Notes: generated by a model from the sequence alone, not told the origin. 47,109 bases of DNA from an uncultured Verrucomicrobiota bacterium (GCA_903842505.1 CAIMMI010000126.1:1-47109); one strand, 5' to 3'. Shown: positions 9,256 through 17,727, counted from the stretch's first letter. Translations and numbers: made by a program.

Positions 9256-9303
9256 GGGAAAAGGCTAGGCCGTTGGCAGGTGCGGGCAAGCGGGCAATCG
9301 CCG

Positions 9304-9396
9304 TTGGGCGAGACTCGTCGAGCCGCTCCAGGGTGCGGAGCCTGGATGCCCGGGTTTGAAGGGCGCCATGGGCGGCTCGTGAGGACACTCGCCCTA
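9304..9396 (+). repeat. Intergenic hairpin element, copy 1
   Basis: The left arm GGGCGAGACTCGTCGAGCCG (9306-9325) can pair imperfectly with the right arm ending TCGTGAGGACACTCGCCC (9377-9394). A smaller TCCAGG/CCTGGA hairpin lies inside. The right-arm 18-mer is identical in the copies at 10487 and 12641. The element lies between the acyltransferase-like gene and the protease gene. Confidence 0.75.
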
Positions 9397-9486
9397 CTGC
9401 ATCCGGGTCAGGCATGGGTGGGGTGGGGAAGTTCGTCCAAGTCCGGCGCTTGAGCCGGCGGGTTTCCCGGAATAGGTTTGGGAACG

Positions 9487-10452
9487 ATGAAGTTCGCCCG
9501 AGTGACCGCCCTGATCCTGACGGGTTGGGCCGCAGCGCTGCTGAGTGTGGGAGTGGTCTGTGCCGAGACGATCCAGCTTCGGGACGGGATGTCCGTGACG
9601 GGGCGGATCCTGGCCGAGAAGAAGGATCAGATCGTGGTGGACCTTGGTTTCACGGTGCTGGCGGTGCCTCGGGGCGACGTGGTCAAGGTGGTCAAGGAGG
9701 CGGAATCCGAAAGCAAGGCGGGCAAGGCACCGGCGATCCAGGAGGCGAAGGGTGGGTTGTATGCGGTGGCGACGACGCCGCCGTCGGAAAAGCCGGTTCG
9801 GGAACTCGTGCAATTGCTGGGTGAGTCGGTGGTGCAGGTGCGGGCGCCGAGCGGTTTGGGTTCTGGTTTTTTTGTGACCGAAGATGGCTACCTGATCACC
9901 AATTTCCATGTCATCGAGGGAGAGACGAAGCTTTCGGTGGAGGTCTACCACCAGCGGAATGGCCAGTTGGAGCGGCGGAGCTACAAGGACGTGCGGATCG
10001 TGGCGATGAACAAGTTCGCGGACCTCGCGTTGCTGAAGGTGGATGACAAGGACGCTCCCAAGTTCAAGCGGGTGCTGCTGGGGGATCCAGAGAGTCTTTC
10101 GGTCGGGGAGCGGGTCTTTGCGATCGGGAGTCCACTGGGGTTGGAGCGGACGGTGACCGAGGGAATCCTGAGCACGAAGACGCGGCAGATGGGCGGAGCG
10201 CTTTACTTGCAGACCACGGCGCAGATCAATCCGGGGAATTCGGGTGGACCCTTGTTCAACCTGCGTGGCGAGGTGATCGGGGTGACGAACATGAAGCTGA
10301 CCTTCGGCGAAGGCTTGGGCTTTGCGATCCCCGGGGACGAGTTGAAGTACTTCCTGAATCACCGGGATGCCTTTGCCTACGACAATGACAACCCGAGCAA
10401 TCCGTTCCGGTACCTGGAGCCGCCGAGTCGGATGCGGCCGACGACTCCTTGA
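9487..10452 (+). CDS. Secreted trypsin-like serine protease, HtrA/DegP type without PDZ
   Basis: This is a 321-residue exported protease. A signal peptide (MKFARVTALILTG...VVCA, about 1-26) is followed by a small beta domain (TIQLRDGMSVTGRILAEK). The trypsin-like domain follows, with catalytic residues visible as H141 (NFHVIEG), D179 (ADLALLKV) and S252 (NPGNSGGP). The substrate-binding end reads GLGFAIP. HtrA proteins usually carry one or two PDZ domains after this point, but the protein ends about 30 residues later with a Pro-rich tail, so there is no PDZ. A role in periplasmic protein quality control or specific processing is plausible. An in-frame TTG at 9478 would add three residues; the ATG at 9487 gives the better signal peptide. 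Confidence 0.9.
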   Translation: MKFARVTALILTGWAAALLSVGVVCAETIQLRDGMSVTGRILAEKKDQIVVDLGFTVLAVPRGDVVKVVKEAESESKAGKAPAIQEAKGGLYAVATTPPSEKPVRELVQLLGESVVQVRAPSGLGSGFFVTEDGYLITNFHVIEGETKLSVEVYHQRNGQLERRSYKDVRIVAMNKFADLALLKVDDKDAPKFKRVLLGDPESLSVGERVFAIGSPLGLERTVTEGILSTKTRQMGGALYLQTTAQINPGNSGGPLFNLRGEVIGVTNMKLTFGEGLGFAIPGDELKYFLNHRDAFAYDNDNPSNPFRYLEPPSRMRPTTP

Positions 10453-10486
10453 GGGCGGGTGCATCTGGACACTGTCCCGGGAAAGT

Positions 10487-10549
10487 TGGTGGGGCGAGAC
10501 TCTGGATGTAGCCGGTTCAGCGCCGGCTCGTGAGGACACTCGCCCCACC
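10487..10549 (+). repeat. Intergenic hairpin element, copy 2
   Basis: GGTGGGGCGAGACTC at 10488 pairs imperfectly with CGTGAGGACACTCGCCCC ending at about 10546, then CACC. The centre contains GCCGG-TTCAGC-GCCGGC, another short hairpin. The element shares the 18-base right arm TCGTGAGGACACTCGCCC with copies 1 and 3. It sits 35 nt after the protease stop. Confidence 0.75.
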
Positions 10550-10706
10550 CCTCTGGGCTTGGTGGCAGTGAAAAGCAGTACTCCTTGAGGATCAAACCGG
10601 AGGAAGAGACTTGCCAAGGGTGCGGTCGTCCGCTCCTTTGGCCGGACCCTTTTTGGGCTTCGGCAAGAAATTGAAACGTCGGGGTACCTTTTTGGTTCTT
10701 ACAGCC

Positions 10707-12548
10707 ATGAATCGTTCATTCCTCCGCCTCGCGGCGATGGCGGCTCTCTCGTTGGCCGTTCAGGCCGCCGTTCCACCCGTACCGAAACTGCTGCCGAAGG
10801 ACACGCTGGCAGTCCTGACCATCCCGGACTGGGCCAAGGCCTCCGCGGATCTGGGCGGCAGCCCGGGAGGGAAGCTCTGGGCGGATCCGGCGATGAAGCC
10901 GTTCCGGGACAACTTCGAGAAGAAGTTCCAGTCCGAGGTAATGGGGAAGCTGGAAAAGGATTTGGGCATCAAGGTGGAGGACTACCTGAACCTGGTGCGT
11001 GGACAGCTGTCATTGGCGGTGATCCAGGGTTCGTGGAAGGGTGCTGACGGTACCGAGCCTGGGTTTCTGGTGGTCATCGATGCCAAGGAGAAGTCGGACC
11101 AGCTGAAGAAGCAGTTGGAAGAGGTTCGGAAGAAGCTTTCGGACGCAAAGAAGCCGGTGAAGACCGAAAAGGTCCGGGACGTGGAGTTCTCGTCGATTTC
11201 GATCGATCTGCCGAAGGGTGAGGACGAGGAGGAGGAGCCGGACGCGAAGGATGCGGCGAAGGACAAGGCGAAGGCGGACGGCAACAAGATGACCTTGTTG
11301 TTCGGGCAGGTGGACACGGCGCTGCTGGTGGCGGACTCGGTGGCGACGCTGGAGAAGGTCGTGGCGGGGATGGGAGGCGGGTCGGTGGCGAGCCTTTCCG
11401 AGGAATCTGCCTTTCAGGCCAGCGAGTCAGCGTGGTTCAAGGACGCATTCGCCTACGGCTGGATGCACGTGACGCCGCTCTACAAGATTGCGAGCGACAA
11501 GCTGGGTTCCGAGCCCAACGAAGGCGCGGATGCGATGGGCGTTGATCCGAAGGCGGCGTTGAAGGCGGTGGGTCTGGCAGGGCTGAAGACGGTATCGATG
11601 GCCTGGAACGTCAACACCGAGGGTTCGGGCGGGGTGATCAGCCTCGGAATTCCGGAGGCGCAACGGACGGGCCTCTTCAAGATGCTGTCGGCTGCAACGA
11701 AGGAGTCGGGTCCGACGCCGTTCATTCCTGCGGACGTGATCAAGTTCCAGCGGTGGCGGTTGGACGGCCAGAAGATGTGGTCGACGATGGAAGAGACGTT
11801 GGCTGCGGTTTCCCCACAACTGAACGGCTTCGTCCAGATGATGGTGGCGCAGGCCGGCAAGGAGAAGGATCCGAGTTTCGACCTGAAGAAGAACGTGGTC
11901 GGAAATCTGGGTGATGACATCATCCTGTATTCCAAGGCTCCGAAGGGTTCATCGATCGAGGAACTGTCCAGCCCGCCCTCGCTGACCTTGGTGGGTTCGC
12001 CGAATGCCGAGGGGCTGTCTGCGGGCATGAAGGCGGCGGTGGGAGCGTTTGGTGGCGGTGGCGGCGGTGAGGAAGTGAAGGATCGCGAGTTCAACGGCAA
12101 GAAGGTCCGTGGACTGCGGATGCCGGCAGGTCCCGGGGCGAAGGACAACCGGGTCGAGATGGCTTCGAGCGCCGGCTATCTTGCGGTTGGAACGGCTCCA
12201 GCATTGCTGGAGGAATTCCTGCGATCCTCCGATGGCGGCGGTCGGTCGCTCAAGGAGGACAAGGCCCTGATGGATGCTGCCCAGAAGGTCGGCGGCATGG
12301 GCACGGGCATGTTCGGCTATGAGAACCAGCGGGAATCGATGCGTTCGCAGTGGGAATTCCTCCGGACGGGGGGGCTCGACAAGATGCTGGGAGAATCGGA
12401 CGAGGAGGGTGGATGGCGTGCGATGTTCGATTTCAAGTTGTTGCCCGAGTACAGCAAGGTGCTGAAGTACTTTGGAATCGCGGTCTTCGCGGGCTCAACG
12501 GACGCGCAGGGCATGCACTTCCGATTCTACGGACCGCATACGAAGTAG
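10707..12548 (+). CDS. Secreted protein of unknown function
   Basis: This 613-residue protein has a clear signal peptide (MNRSFLRLAAMAALSLAVQA). The mature protein begins with a segment (LLPKDTLAVLTIPDWAKAS) reminiscent of large secreted proteins in Planctomycetota and Verrucomicrobiota that are annotated only as hypothetical or DUF3352-like. An acidic/lysine-rich low-complexity linker (GEDEEEEPDAKDAAKDKAK) lies at about residues 171-189. A Gly-rich GGGGGGEE segment lies near residue 451. I see no catalytic motif. The frame is open from a TTG at 10611, but the signal peptide fixes the start at the ATG at 10707. A good terminator follows at 12591. It is likely a single-gene unit. Confidence 0.8.
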   Translation: MNRSFLRLAAMAALSLAVQAAVPPVPKLLPKDTLAVLTIPDWAKASADLGGSPGGKLWADPAMKPFRDNFEKKFQSEVMGKLEKDLGIKVEDYLNLVRGQLSLAVIQGSWKGADGTEPGFLVVIDAKEKSDQLKKQLEEVRKKLSDAKKPVKTEKVRDVEFSSISIDLPKGEDEEEEPDAKDAAKDKAKADGNKMTLLFGQVDTALLVADSVATLEKVVAGMGGGSVASLSEESAFQASESAWFKDAFAYGWMHVTPLYKIASDKLGSEPNEGADAMGVDPKAALKAVGLAGLKTVSMAWNVNTEGSGGVISLGIPEAQRTGLFKMLSAATKESGPTPFIPADVIKFQRWRLDGQKMWSTMEETLAAVSPQLNGFVQMMVAQAGKEKDPSFDLKKNVVGNLGDDIILYSKAPKGSSIEELSSPPSLTLVGSPNAEGLSAGMKAAVGAFGGGGGGEEVKDREFNGKKVRGLRMPAGPGAKDNRVEMASSAGYLAVGTAPALLEEFLRSSDGGGRSLKEDKALMDAAQKVGGMGTGMFGYENQRESMRSQWEFLRTGGLDKMLGESDEEGGWRAMFDFKLLPEYSKVLKYFGIAVFAGSTDAQGMHFRFYGPHTK

Positions 12549-12590
12549 TCGGTTGAACCGGGGCCGCCAGGCGGCACTCGGTGGTGAAGG

Positions 12591-12622
12591 ACCCGGGAGG
12601 GCGAAAGCTCCCCGGGTTTTTT
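12591..12622 (+). terminator. Rho-independent terminator of the secreted-protein gene
   Basis: ACCCGGG(A)GGGC, a GAAA tetraloop, then GCTCCCCGGGT and a run of six T. It begins 43 nt after the stop codon at 12548. The GNRA-type loop and the T run make this a strong candidate. Confidence 0.85.
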
Positions 12623-12640
12623 CGTGGGCTGGTCGGGGGG

Positions 12641-12697
12641 TTGGGCGAGACTCCGTCGAGACGGGGCGGGTTGCGGTTCGTGAGGACACTCGCCCCC
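12641..12697 (+). repeat. Intergenic hairpin element, copy 3
   Basis: TTGGGCGAGACTCCGTCGAG at 12641-12660 faces GTTCGTGAGGACACTCGCCC ending at about 12695. This copy is the shortest (about 57 nt) and follows a terminator by 18 nt. The right arm is identical over 18 bases to copies 1 and 2. Confidence 0.75.
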
Positions 12698-12974
12698 TTG
12701 CTCGTTGGGGGAGAACGGGGGTTGGGCCAGAATGAGAAGAGGCCGGGGCCTGCTCCTGTCCGCCCGTGAACCGAGGCGCTATGGGATAGGAATGACTTGA
12801 GCGCGACGCCGTGTCGGTCCAGCAGGTGGCGGAAGGGGTTTGGTGCAGGCCCCGGCCCGTTTAGGGATGACGATGGACACGGAAGCCCTCGGTGTCCGAC
12901 CGTCGATTGGTACCGATTCGCCGAGCTTCCACTCGGGCTCTACAGCGTTGTGCCCGGAAGGTTACCGGGGAATT
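12698..12974. other. Intergenic, nothing recognised
   Basis: GC-rich sequence between the third hairpin element and the end of the prepilin-like gene. The frames present do not look like proteins. A CCCGG/CCGGG pair at about 12955-12971 lacks a T run and is not called a terminator. Confidence 0.4.
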
Positions 12975-13832
12975 TCAGGGAATGGCGCGAAGGGTCCACT
13001 CGGGGTTGTCGGCGGGATTGGCCCAGTGCTGCATGTCCTGGAGCTTGTCCCGATTCAGGGATTCGGCATGGCCGTCGACGAAGGCCGAAACAGCACGGTT
13101 GCCGAAGCGGGGATGAACGTATCCCCAGGCCTCGGGGCCGTCGGCCGGGTTCCAGTCAACGGCCCAGCGGCGGGCGGCGAGGAAGGGGGGTTTCACGTTG
13201 TAGAAGCCGCTGACGATCTTGCCTTCGAAAGGACCGCGGGCGGAGGTGAAGACCATGAGGCCGGAGGGGCGTTGGACCTCGGACTGCTTGAGGACGCAGA
13301 AGGGGCCGAACTTGGCCAGGGCAGCTGAGGACGGCGGGAGTTCGACATCATCGCCGCCGACGAAGACGGAATTGATGCCGAGGGAAGGGAAGACGCTGGC
13401 GGCGTAGATGCCGAGCATGGGGTCTTCCATGCGCTGGAACTGTTCGAGAAGACGCCGGTTCTCGTTGGCGTACATGACGCCGAAGCTTTTGCCGAGGTAG
13501 GGGGCGATGCGCCAGGGATAGCGGGCGTTGATGGGGTGGGGGATCTGGCGGCCCTGCAGGTCGCGGGCTTCCAGACCATACCGGTACCCGGGCAGCACGG
13601 AGTCGTTGTTGTCCGAGCTGTACATCTGCCAGGCGAGCATCAACTGGCGTGCGGAGGAGGTTTCGCTGGCCTGTGCGGCCTTGTAGCGGGCCTTGGCGAG
13701 GGCGGGCAGCAGGAGGCCGGCGAGGATCGCCAGGATGGCGATCACGACCAGCAGTTCCACCAGCGTGAAGCCGCGCTGGGCGGCTTGACGGGGGTTGGCA
13801 CCTGGCTCTTGGTTGGCGCTCACGACGTCCAC
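12975..13832 (-). CDS. Type II secretion prepilin-like protein (N-methylation motif)
   Basis: This 285-residue protein carries a classic prepilin leader: RGFTLVELLVVIAILAILAGLLLPALAKARYKA, with cleavage expected after the Gly of RG|FTLVE (Gly at about residue 21) and Glu+5 present. The C-terminal half contains FVDGHAESLNRD, a motif shared with the H-X9-DG class of pseudopilin-like proteins that is extremely expanded in Verrucomicrobiota and Planctomycetota. Cleavage would be by a PilD-type peptidase, not found in this window. No other type II secretion gene is nearby, so this is an orphan. The start is uncertain: GTG at 13832 or GTG at 13823, no ATG fits. The precise role is unknown. Confidence 0.87.
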   Translation of the reverse strand: MDVVSANQEPGANPRQAAQRGFTLVELLVVIAILAILAGLLLPALAKARYKAAQASETSSARQLMLAWQMYSSDNNDSVLPGYRYGLEARDLQGRQIPHPINARYPWRIAPYLGKSFGVMYANENRRLLEQFQRMEDPMLGIYAASVFPSLGINSVFVGGDDVELPPSSAALAKFGPFCVLKQSEVQRPSGLMVFTSARGPFEGKIVSGFYNVKPPFLAARRWAVDWNPADGPEAWGYVHPRFGNRAVSAFVDGHAESLNRDKLQDMQHWANPADNPEWTLRAIP

Positions 13833-14040
13833 AATAGGTACGCTTACAGGCCTCGCTTACGAGTTGTTCCGGAAGTTTGGCGCTTTATTGCCCGGGCCGC
13901 TAGTCCCGATCTTTTGGGAAGGGGCGACGCCCGGGTACCTGGAGCGGGGGTTGGGCAAAGCGGACTCGTTGCGTTCCGCGTCGCACGGAGCAGGACGGAT
14001 CCTGAGCCGGAAGCAGGCTCACGATTCGATCCTGGGATCT

Positions 14041-15060
14041 TCAAGATGGCGCCGACGGGGGAGAGGGCAGAGGATTGAGCGTGGTTGGTGGGGCCGTGGC
14101 GGTGAAGCGGGGTTCGTTGAAGAAGTCTTCGCCGGGGCGTCGGCAGTTGTGCGGGGCATTGGCCTTGCGGAAGGCCCAGGCGGCGGGGAGACGGCGGAGG
14201 ATGTCCGCCGGGATGGCGGGGTCATCGGAGAGGAAGCGCCAATGGCCAGCGCGGATGTTGTTGAGAATCCCGAGCGGCCATTGCAGGAGGGCGGCGAGCA
14301 GCCAGGGCCAGCTGAAATACTTCACGGCGAGGATGCAGACATTGGCGCGCTGGCCGATGTAGCGACGGCGGCTGGCGGGTTTGCCGGTGGAGGCGAGGAT
14401 GTGGACGTTGGCGGCGCTGACCGCGTGGTAGATCCGGGCTTCGGGGATCACGACGCAACGCCATCCCCGCTGCCAAGCCCGCAGGAAAAGGTCGACGTCC
14501 TCGTGGTCGAGGAAGAAGGACGGATCCCAGCCGCCAAGCTCGCGGTAGACCTCACGGTGGATGAGGAAGGCGCCGGCGCAGGCGAACGGGGTTTCTGCCC
14601 CCGTCGGAAGGGGGGTGAAGAAATCCGCGCTGCGCTGCGGATGGGGTGAGTTGAATTGCCACAGCACCTTGCGGAATCGGGTTGCACCGTGGATCCACTC
14701 GCTGCCGTCGTAGGTCCATTGCCAACCGTCGACCGCACCGATCCGAGCCGGGAGATCAATGGCTCCCGCCAGCCGCTGCAGGCAGTCCGGGTCGAACCAC
14801 ATGTCTTCGTTGCAGAAGAACAGCAGTTCGCCGCGGGCGACGGTGGCCCCCGTGGCGTAGCCGGAGACGAGGCCCGTTTCGGGTCTTTCCGAGAGGACGC
14901 GCACGTCCGGTTGCGAGGCGAGGTATTCGCCGGAGCCGTCGGTGCTGAGCCGGTCCACGATGATGATCTCGGACTCGACGCCCCTTTGGGCGCGGAGCGA
15001 TTCGAGCAGGCGGGGCAGGAATCGGAGACCGTTGAAGTTCGAAACGATGACGGAGATCAT
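14041..15060 (-). CDS. Family 2 glycosyltransferase
   Basis: This is a 339-residue GT-A fold enzyme. MISVIVSNFNGLRFL opens the nucleotide-binding domain. EIIIVDRLSTDGSGEYL (31-47) replaces the usual DNxSxDGS with D-R-L-S. FFCNEDMWFD (81-90) carries the metal-binding acidic site, and FLDHEDVDLFLRAWQRGW holds the ED motif of rhamnosyl-like GT2 enzymes. A hydrophobic patch near 250-270 (FSWPWLLAALLQWPLGIL) suggests membrane association. It transfers a sugar to an envelope glycan; donor and acceptor are unknown. The start overlaps the epimerase stop by four bases (ATGA), so translation is coupled. It is the last gene of the coupled minus-strand cassette. Confidence 0.92.
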   Translation of the reverse strand: MISVIVSNFNGLRFLPRLLESLRAQRGVESEIIIVDRLSTDGSGEYLASQPDVRVLSERPETGLVSGYATGATVARGELLFFCNEDMWFDPDCLQRLAGAIDLPARIGAVDGWQWTYDGSEWIHGATRFRKVLWQFNSPHPQRSADFFTPLPTGAETPFACAGAFLIHREVYRELGGWDPSFFLDHEDVDLFLRAWQRGWRCVVIPEARIYHAVSAANVHILASTGKPASRRRYIGQRANVCILAVKYFSWPWLLAALLQWPLGILNNIRAGHWRFLSDDPAIPADILRRLPAAWAFRKANAPHNCRRPGEDFFNEPRFTATAPPTTLNPLPSPPSAPS

Positions 15061-16070
15061 CTGAGGAGTCCTTCTTTCCAGATGGGCGGCAGCTTTTCCG
15101 GCAGTTCGACGGCTCCGAACCGGGAGGGTTCAACCGGCCCCCGCTTCCGGGCCCAGGCGGCCATCCGAGAGATGCCCTCGCGGAGGGATGTACTGGGGAG
15201 GGGGCCGAAGGCAGCGCGAACCCGCGCGTGGTCGGCGAAGGCGTGTACGACTTCCGGACGCGCTGGGAAATGGGTGATCCTTGGATCCATTCCGAGGGCA
15301 CGGGCGACCTCATGGGCGAGGTCGAGGACGCGGGTGGGTTCGTCCGCGCCGATGTTGAACACCCGGTTGGTGCAAGCAGGGATCCGGGGAGCCTGGGCCA
15401 GGGCCTGGACAATGTCGCCGATGTACGTGAACGCCCTCGTCTGGTGGCCGTCGCCGAGAATGGTCATCGGTTCGCCGCGCAGGCATTCGTTCATGAAGAT
15501 CCCGATCACGTTCCGGTACCGGTCGCCGATGTGCTGGCGTTCGCCATAGACGTTGTGCGGGCGGAAGATCGTGTAAGGCATCCCGAAGACGCGCGACGCC
15601 GCGGCGATATCGAGTTCAATGGCATACTTGGCGATGCCGTAGGGATCTTCCGGTTGCGGTTGCGTCTCTTCGGAAAGCGGGACTTGCCCAGCGCCGTAGA
15701 CTGCGATCGAACTGGCGAACGTGAAGTGACGGGCCTGATGGTGGACTGCGGCGTTGATGAGGCGGGTCGACGCGACGAGGTTGTTCTCGTAATTGAAGCA
15801 CCGGATGTGGTGGGAGAGGCCTTCGGCTGCGTACGCGGCGAAGTGGTAGACGTAGTCGAACGGTCCCGCCTCCGACCAGAGGCGGTCGACGAAATCCTGT
15901 TGGCGCAGGTCGCCCTCGATGAACCGGACCCCATCGCCGACATTGTAGCGGAAGCCGCCGCTGAGATTGTCGACCCCGACCACCTCCATGCCGAGCCCCA
16001 GGCAGGCATCGGCAAGGTGTGATCCGATGAAGCCCGCTGCTCCGGTGACCAAGGCCCGTGGTGGATTCAT
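15057..16070 (-). CDS. NAD-dependent sugar epimerase/dehydratase (extended SDR)
   Basis: This is a 337-residue extended SDR protein. The cofactor motif is TGAAGFIGS (9-17). The catalytic set S120/S121 (FTFASSIAVYG) and Y144-x3-K148 (EDPYGIAKYA) is intact. FRPHNVYGERQHIGDRYRN and GDGHQTRAFTYIGDI match UDP-glucose 4-epimerase-like proteins. The open frame extends to 16250, but the signature starts directly after MNPPRALVTG. The ATG at 16070 also gives an ATGA overlap with the methyltransferase stop. It likely makes the sugar nucleotide used by the neighbouring glycosyltransferase. The exact substrate cannot be told; UDP-GlcNAc or UDP-Glc are guesses. Confidence 0.92.
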   Translation of the reverse strand: MNPPRALVTGAAGFIGSHLADACLGLGMEVVGVDNLSGGFRYNVGDGVRFIEGDLRQQDFVDRLWSEAGPFDYVYHFAAYAAEGLSHHIRCFNYENNLVASTRLINAAVHHQARHFTFASSIAVYGAGQVPLSEETQPQPEDPYGIAKYAIELDIAAASRVFGMPYTIFRPHNVYGERQHIGDRYRNVIGIFMNECLRGEPMTILGDGHQTRAFTYIGDIVQALAQAPRIPACTNRVFNIGADEPTRVLDLAHEVARALGMDPRITHFPARPEVVHAFADHARVRAAFGPLPSTSLREGISRMAAWARKRGPVEPSRFGAVELPEKLPPIWKEGLLR

Positions 16071-16741
16071 GGATGCGGATGTTGGATGTCGGCGTGGGAC
16101 TGTGCTGGAAGGGTAGCCCGGAAAACAAACTGGAAACCGAACAATCCGGGCCGCACTCGGCAGGCGAACTGGTCGAGCGATGGCCGGAGCGGACCCGTCC
16201 AGCGGGTGCCGGGAAAGCCACCGTCGGCCATGGATTCTTCGACCTGCCATCCGCTTCCCGTGATGAGTTGGTGAGCGGAATGCCAGTCGAAGAAGCGCAG
16301 ATGGGTGTCATCCATGAGGCCTCCCTGCGTGTAGCGGAAATGGCCCGCGAGAAAGCGCAGGCGCTGCCGCCAGAAGAGGATGTTGGGGAGGCCGATGACC
16401 AGCCATCCGCCGGGGCGGACGATACGGCGAAGCGATCGGAGCAGGCGTGCGGGGTCTGCGAGGTGCTCCAGAACATGGCTGGCCACGACGCCGTCGTAGA
16501 GGACCGCATCGGTTGGCTCCCAACGATCCAGGTCCGCCTCGATGACCTGATGCAGCCTTGTCCGGGCGAGTTCTGCCTCGGTCCCCTGGATGGTGACGCC
16601 GGTGACCTCACAGGGACCGGATGCCCGAAGCCACGCACCGAAAGATCCGTCGCCGCAACCCAGGTCCAGGAGGCGTCCGGCGCTTGAGGGGATCATCCGG
16701 GCGACGGCCTGATTCACACCGCCATAGACGGCTCGATTCAT
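16067..16741 (-). CDS. Class I SAM-dependent methyltransferase
   Basis: This is a 224-residue Rossmann-fold methyltransferase of the methyltransf_11/methionine-biosynthesis MetW-like group. Motif I is RLLDLGCGDGSFGAW (about 23-37). The post-I acidic residue is in IEADLDRWEP, and YDGVVASHVLEHLADP gives motif IV with the HxLEH signature. RIVRPGGWLVIGLPN is motif VI. HTHLRFFDWHSAHQLI-like sequence (DDTHLRFFDW) is typical of enzymes in polysaccharide loci. The probable substrate is a sugar or glycan intermediate, by context only. It is coupled by ATGA overlaps to the aldolase-like gene upstream and to the epimerase downstream. Confidence 0.9.
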   Translation of the reverse strand: MNRAVYGGVNQAVARMIPSSAGRLLDLGCGDGSFGAWLRASGPCEVTGVTIQGTEAELARTRLHQVIEADLDRWEPTDAVLYDGVVASHVLEHLADPARLLRSLRRIVRPGGWLVIGLPNILFWRQRLRFLAGHFRYTQGGLMDDTHLRFFDWHSAHQLITGSGWQVEESMADGGFPGTRWTGPLRPSLDQFACRVRPGLFGFQFVFRATLPAQSHADIQHPHP

Positions 16742-17706
16742 TTCGATTCTCCACCGATGGGTTCCCGGGAGGACGCGACGAGTTGGTCGAGGCGCTGGGC
16801 GATCGGGGCGAGCAGGTCACGATCGGATTCCGGGCGGCGGGGGTTCCTGGGGTGGGGTTCCGGGCTCCGGATCAGACCGCGAAGGTGGAGGAACTGGGCG
16901 CAGGTGTGCTTGTAGGCGGGGACTGGGGCCCGGAACGCGAGCATGCCGAGGTATTGGAGCCAGTCGTTGATCTCGAAGAACCGGGCATCGCCGGCGGCCC
17001 AGAGCCGATCCCGGGCTGCGAAGGCCTCCACGTGGAAGGCGGAAAGTCCGAGCAGGTAGTCGCTGCCCCACTGGACGAGGTCGATGGCGAGGTCATTGCC
17101 GGTGTAGACCCGGAAGTCGGGACGTTCCGAATCCCGGACGGCGAGCCGTTCCCATTCGGCCTGGCGGGAGAGCGAGCTGTGCTTGGCACCCTTGAGCTGC
17201 GGGATCGAGAGCATCCTTCGGAAGGTGTCCAGGTCCCAGATCCGGCCGAAGGGAACGAACATCTCCCCGAGTTCAAAGCCGAGGAATTCGTCGCACTCCG
17301 AGGCGACGCCGCGGAAGACCTCCACGAGTTCGGTACCGGAGATTTGCTTCACGGCAGAGCAGGGGAAGAGGATCGGGATACCACCGGAGCAGGCGATGGC
17401 ACCGGCTTCGCGACGGTAAAGCCGACCGGGGTCGCCGGATTCACCTTCGATGAAGGCCCCGGCGACGAAGCGGCGTCCGCGGGCGAGGCTGCCAACGAGG
17501 CCCAGGATCTCCAGTCGCTCGGCAGGCGTCAGGAGGTTCGTGTAGCCGGTGTCCATGTTGACCGCTGGCGTCAGGCCGGCCGACCAGGTCCGTTCGACCA
17601 ATTGGCTGAAGGCGCCCAGATCGACCGAGCCATCCGGTGCGAAGGGAAGGAGGACCGCGGAGATGCCGTCAATGATGCGGTTGGGTCGGATTGGCGGGAG
17701 GGTCAT
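16738..17706 (-). CDS. Dihydrodipicolinate synthase/N-acetylneuraminate lyase family protein
   Basis: This is a 322-residue TIM-barrel class I aldolase-like protein. The N-terminus (GISAVLLPFAPDGSVDLGAF) and MDTGYTNLLTPAERLEIL correspond to the family's substrate-binding GTTGE region. The Schiff-base lysine is probably K175 in LKGAKHSSLS. The usual catalytic tyrosine context (YN-P) is not seen; the equivalent place reads FLGFELGEMFVPFG (about 141-154). It is therefore a divergent member and not a safe dapA. Placed in a cassette of sugar epimerase, methyltransferase and glycosyltransferase, it may make or break a keto-acid sugar. It starts 21 nt after the small membrane protein and overlaps the methyltransferase start (ATGA). 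No Shine-Dalgarno is visible. Confidence 0.8.
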   Translation of the reverse strand: MTLPPIRPNRIIDGISAVLLPFAPDGSVDLGAFSQLVERTWSAGLTPAVNMDTGYTNLLTPAERLEILGLVGSLARGRRFVAGAFIEGESGDPGRLYRREAGAIACSGGIPILFPCSAVKQISGTELVEVFRGVASECDEFLGFELGEMFVPFGRIWDLDTFRRMLSIPQLKGAKHSSLSRQAEWERLAVRDSERPDFRVYTGNDLAIDLVQWGSDYLLGLSAFHVEAFAARDRLWAAGDARFFEINDWLQYLGMLAFRAPVPAYKHTCAQFLHLRGLIRSPEPHPRNPRRPESDRDLLAPIAQRLDQLVASSREPIGGESK

Positions 17707-17727
17707 GTGCTGGGGAAGGTTTGGAAG

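Noticed and set aside
9420-9475. Short CCGGC/GCCGG hairpin before the protease gene
   Set aside because: A 5-bp stem in GC-rich DNA is expected by chance, and there is no T run.
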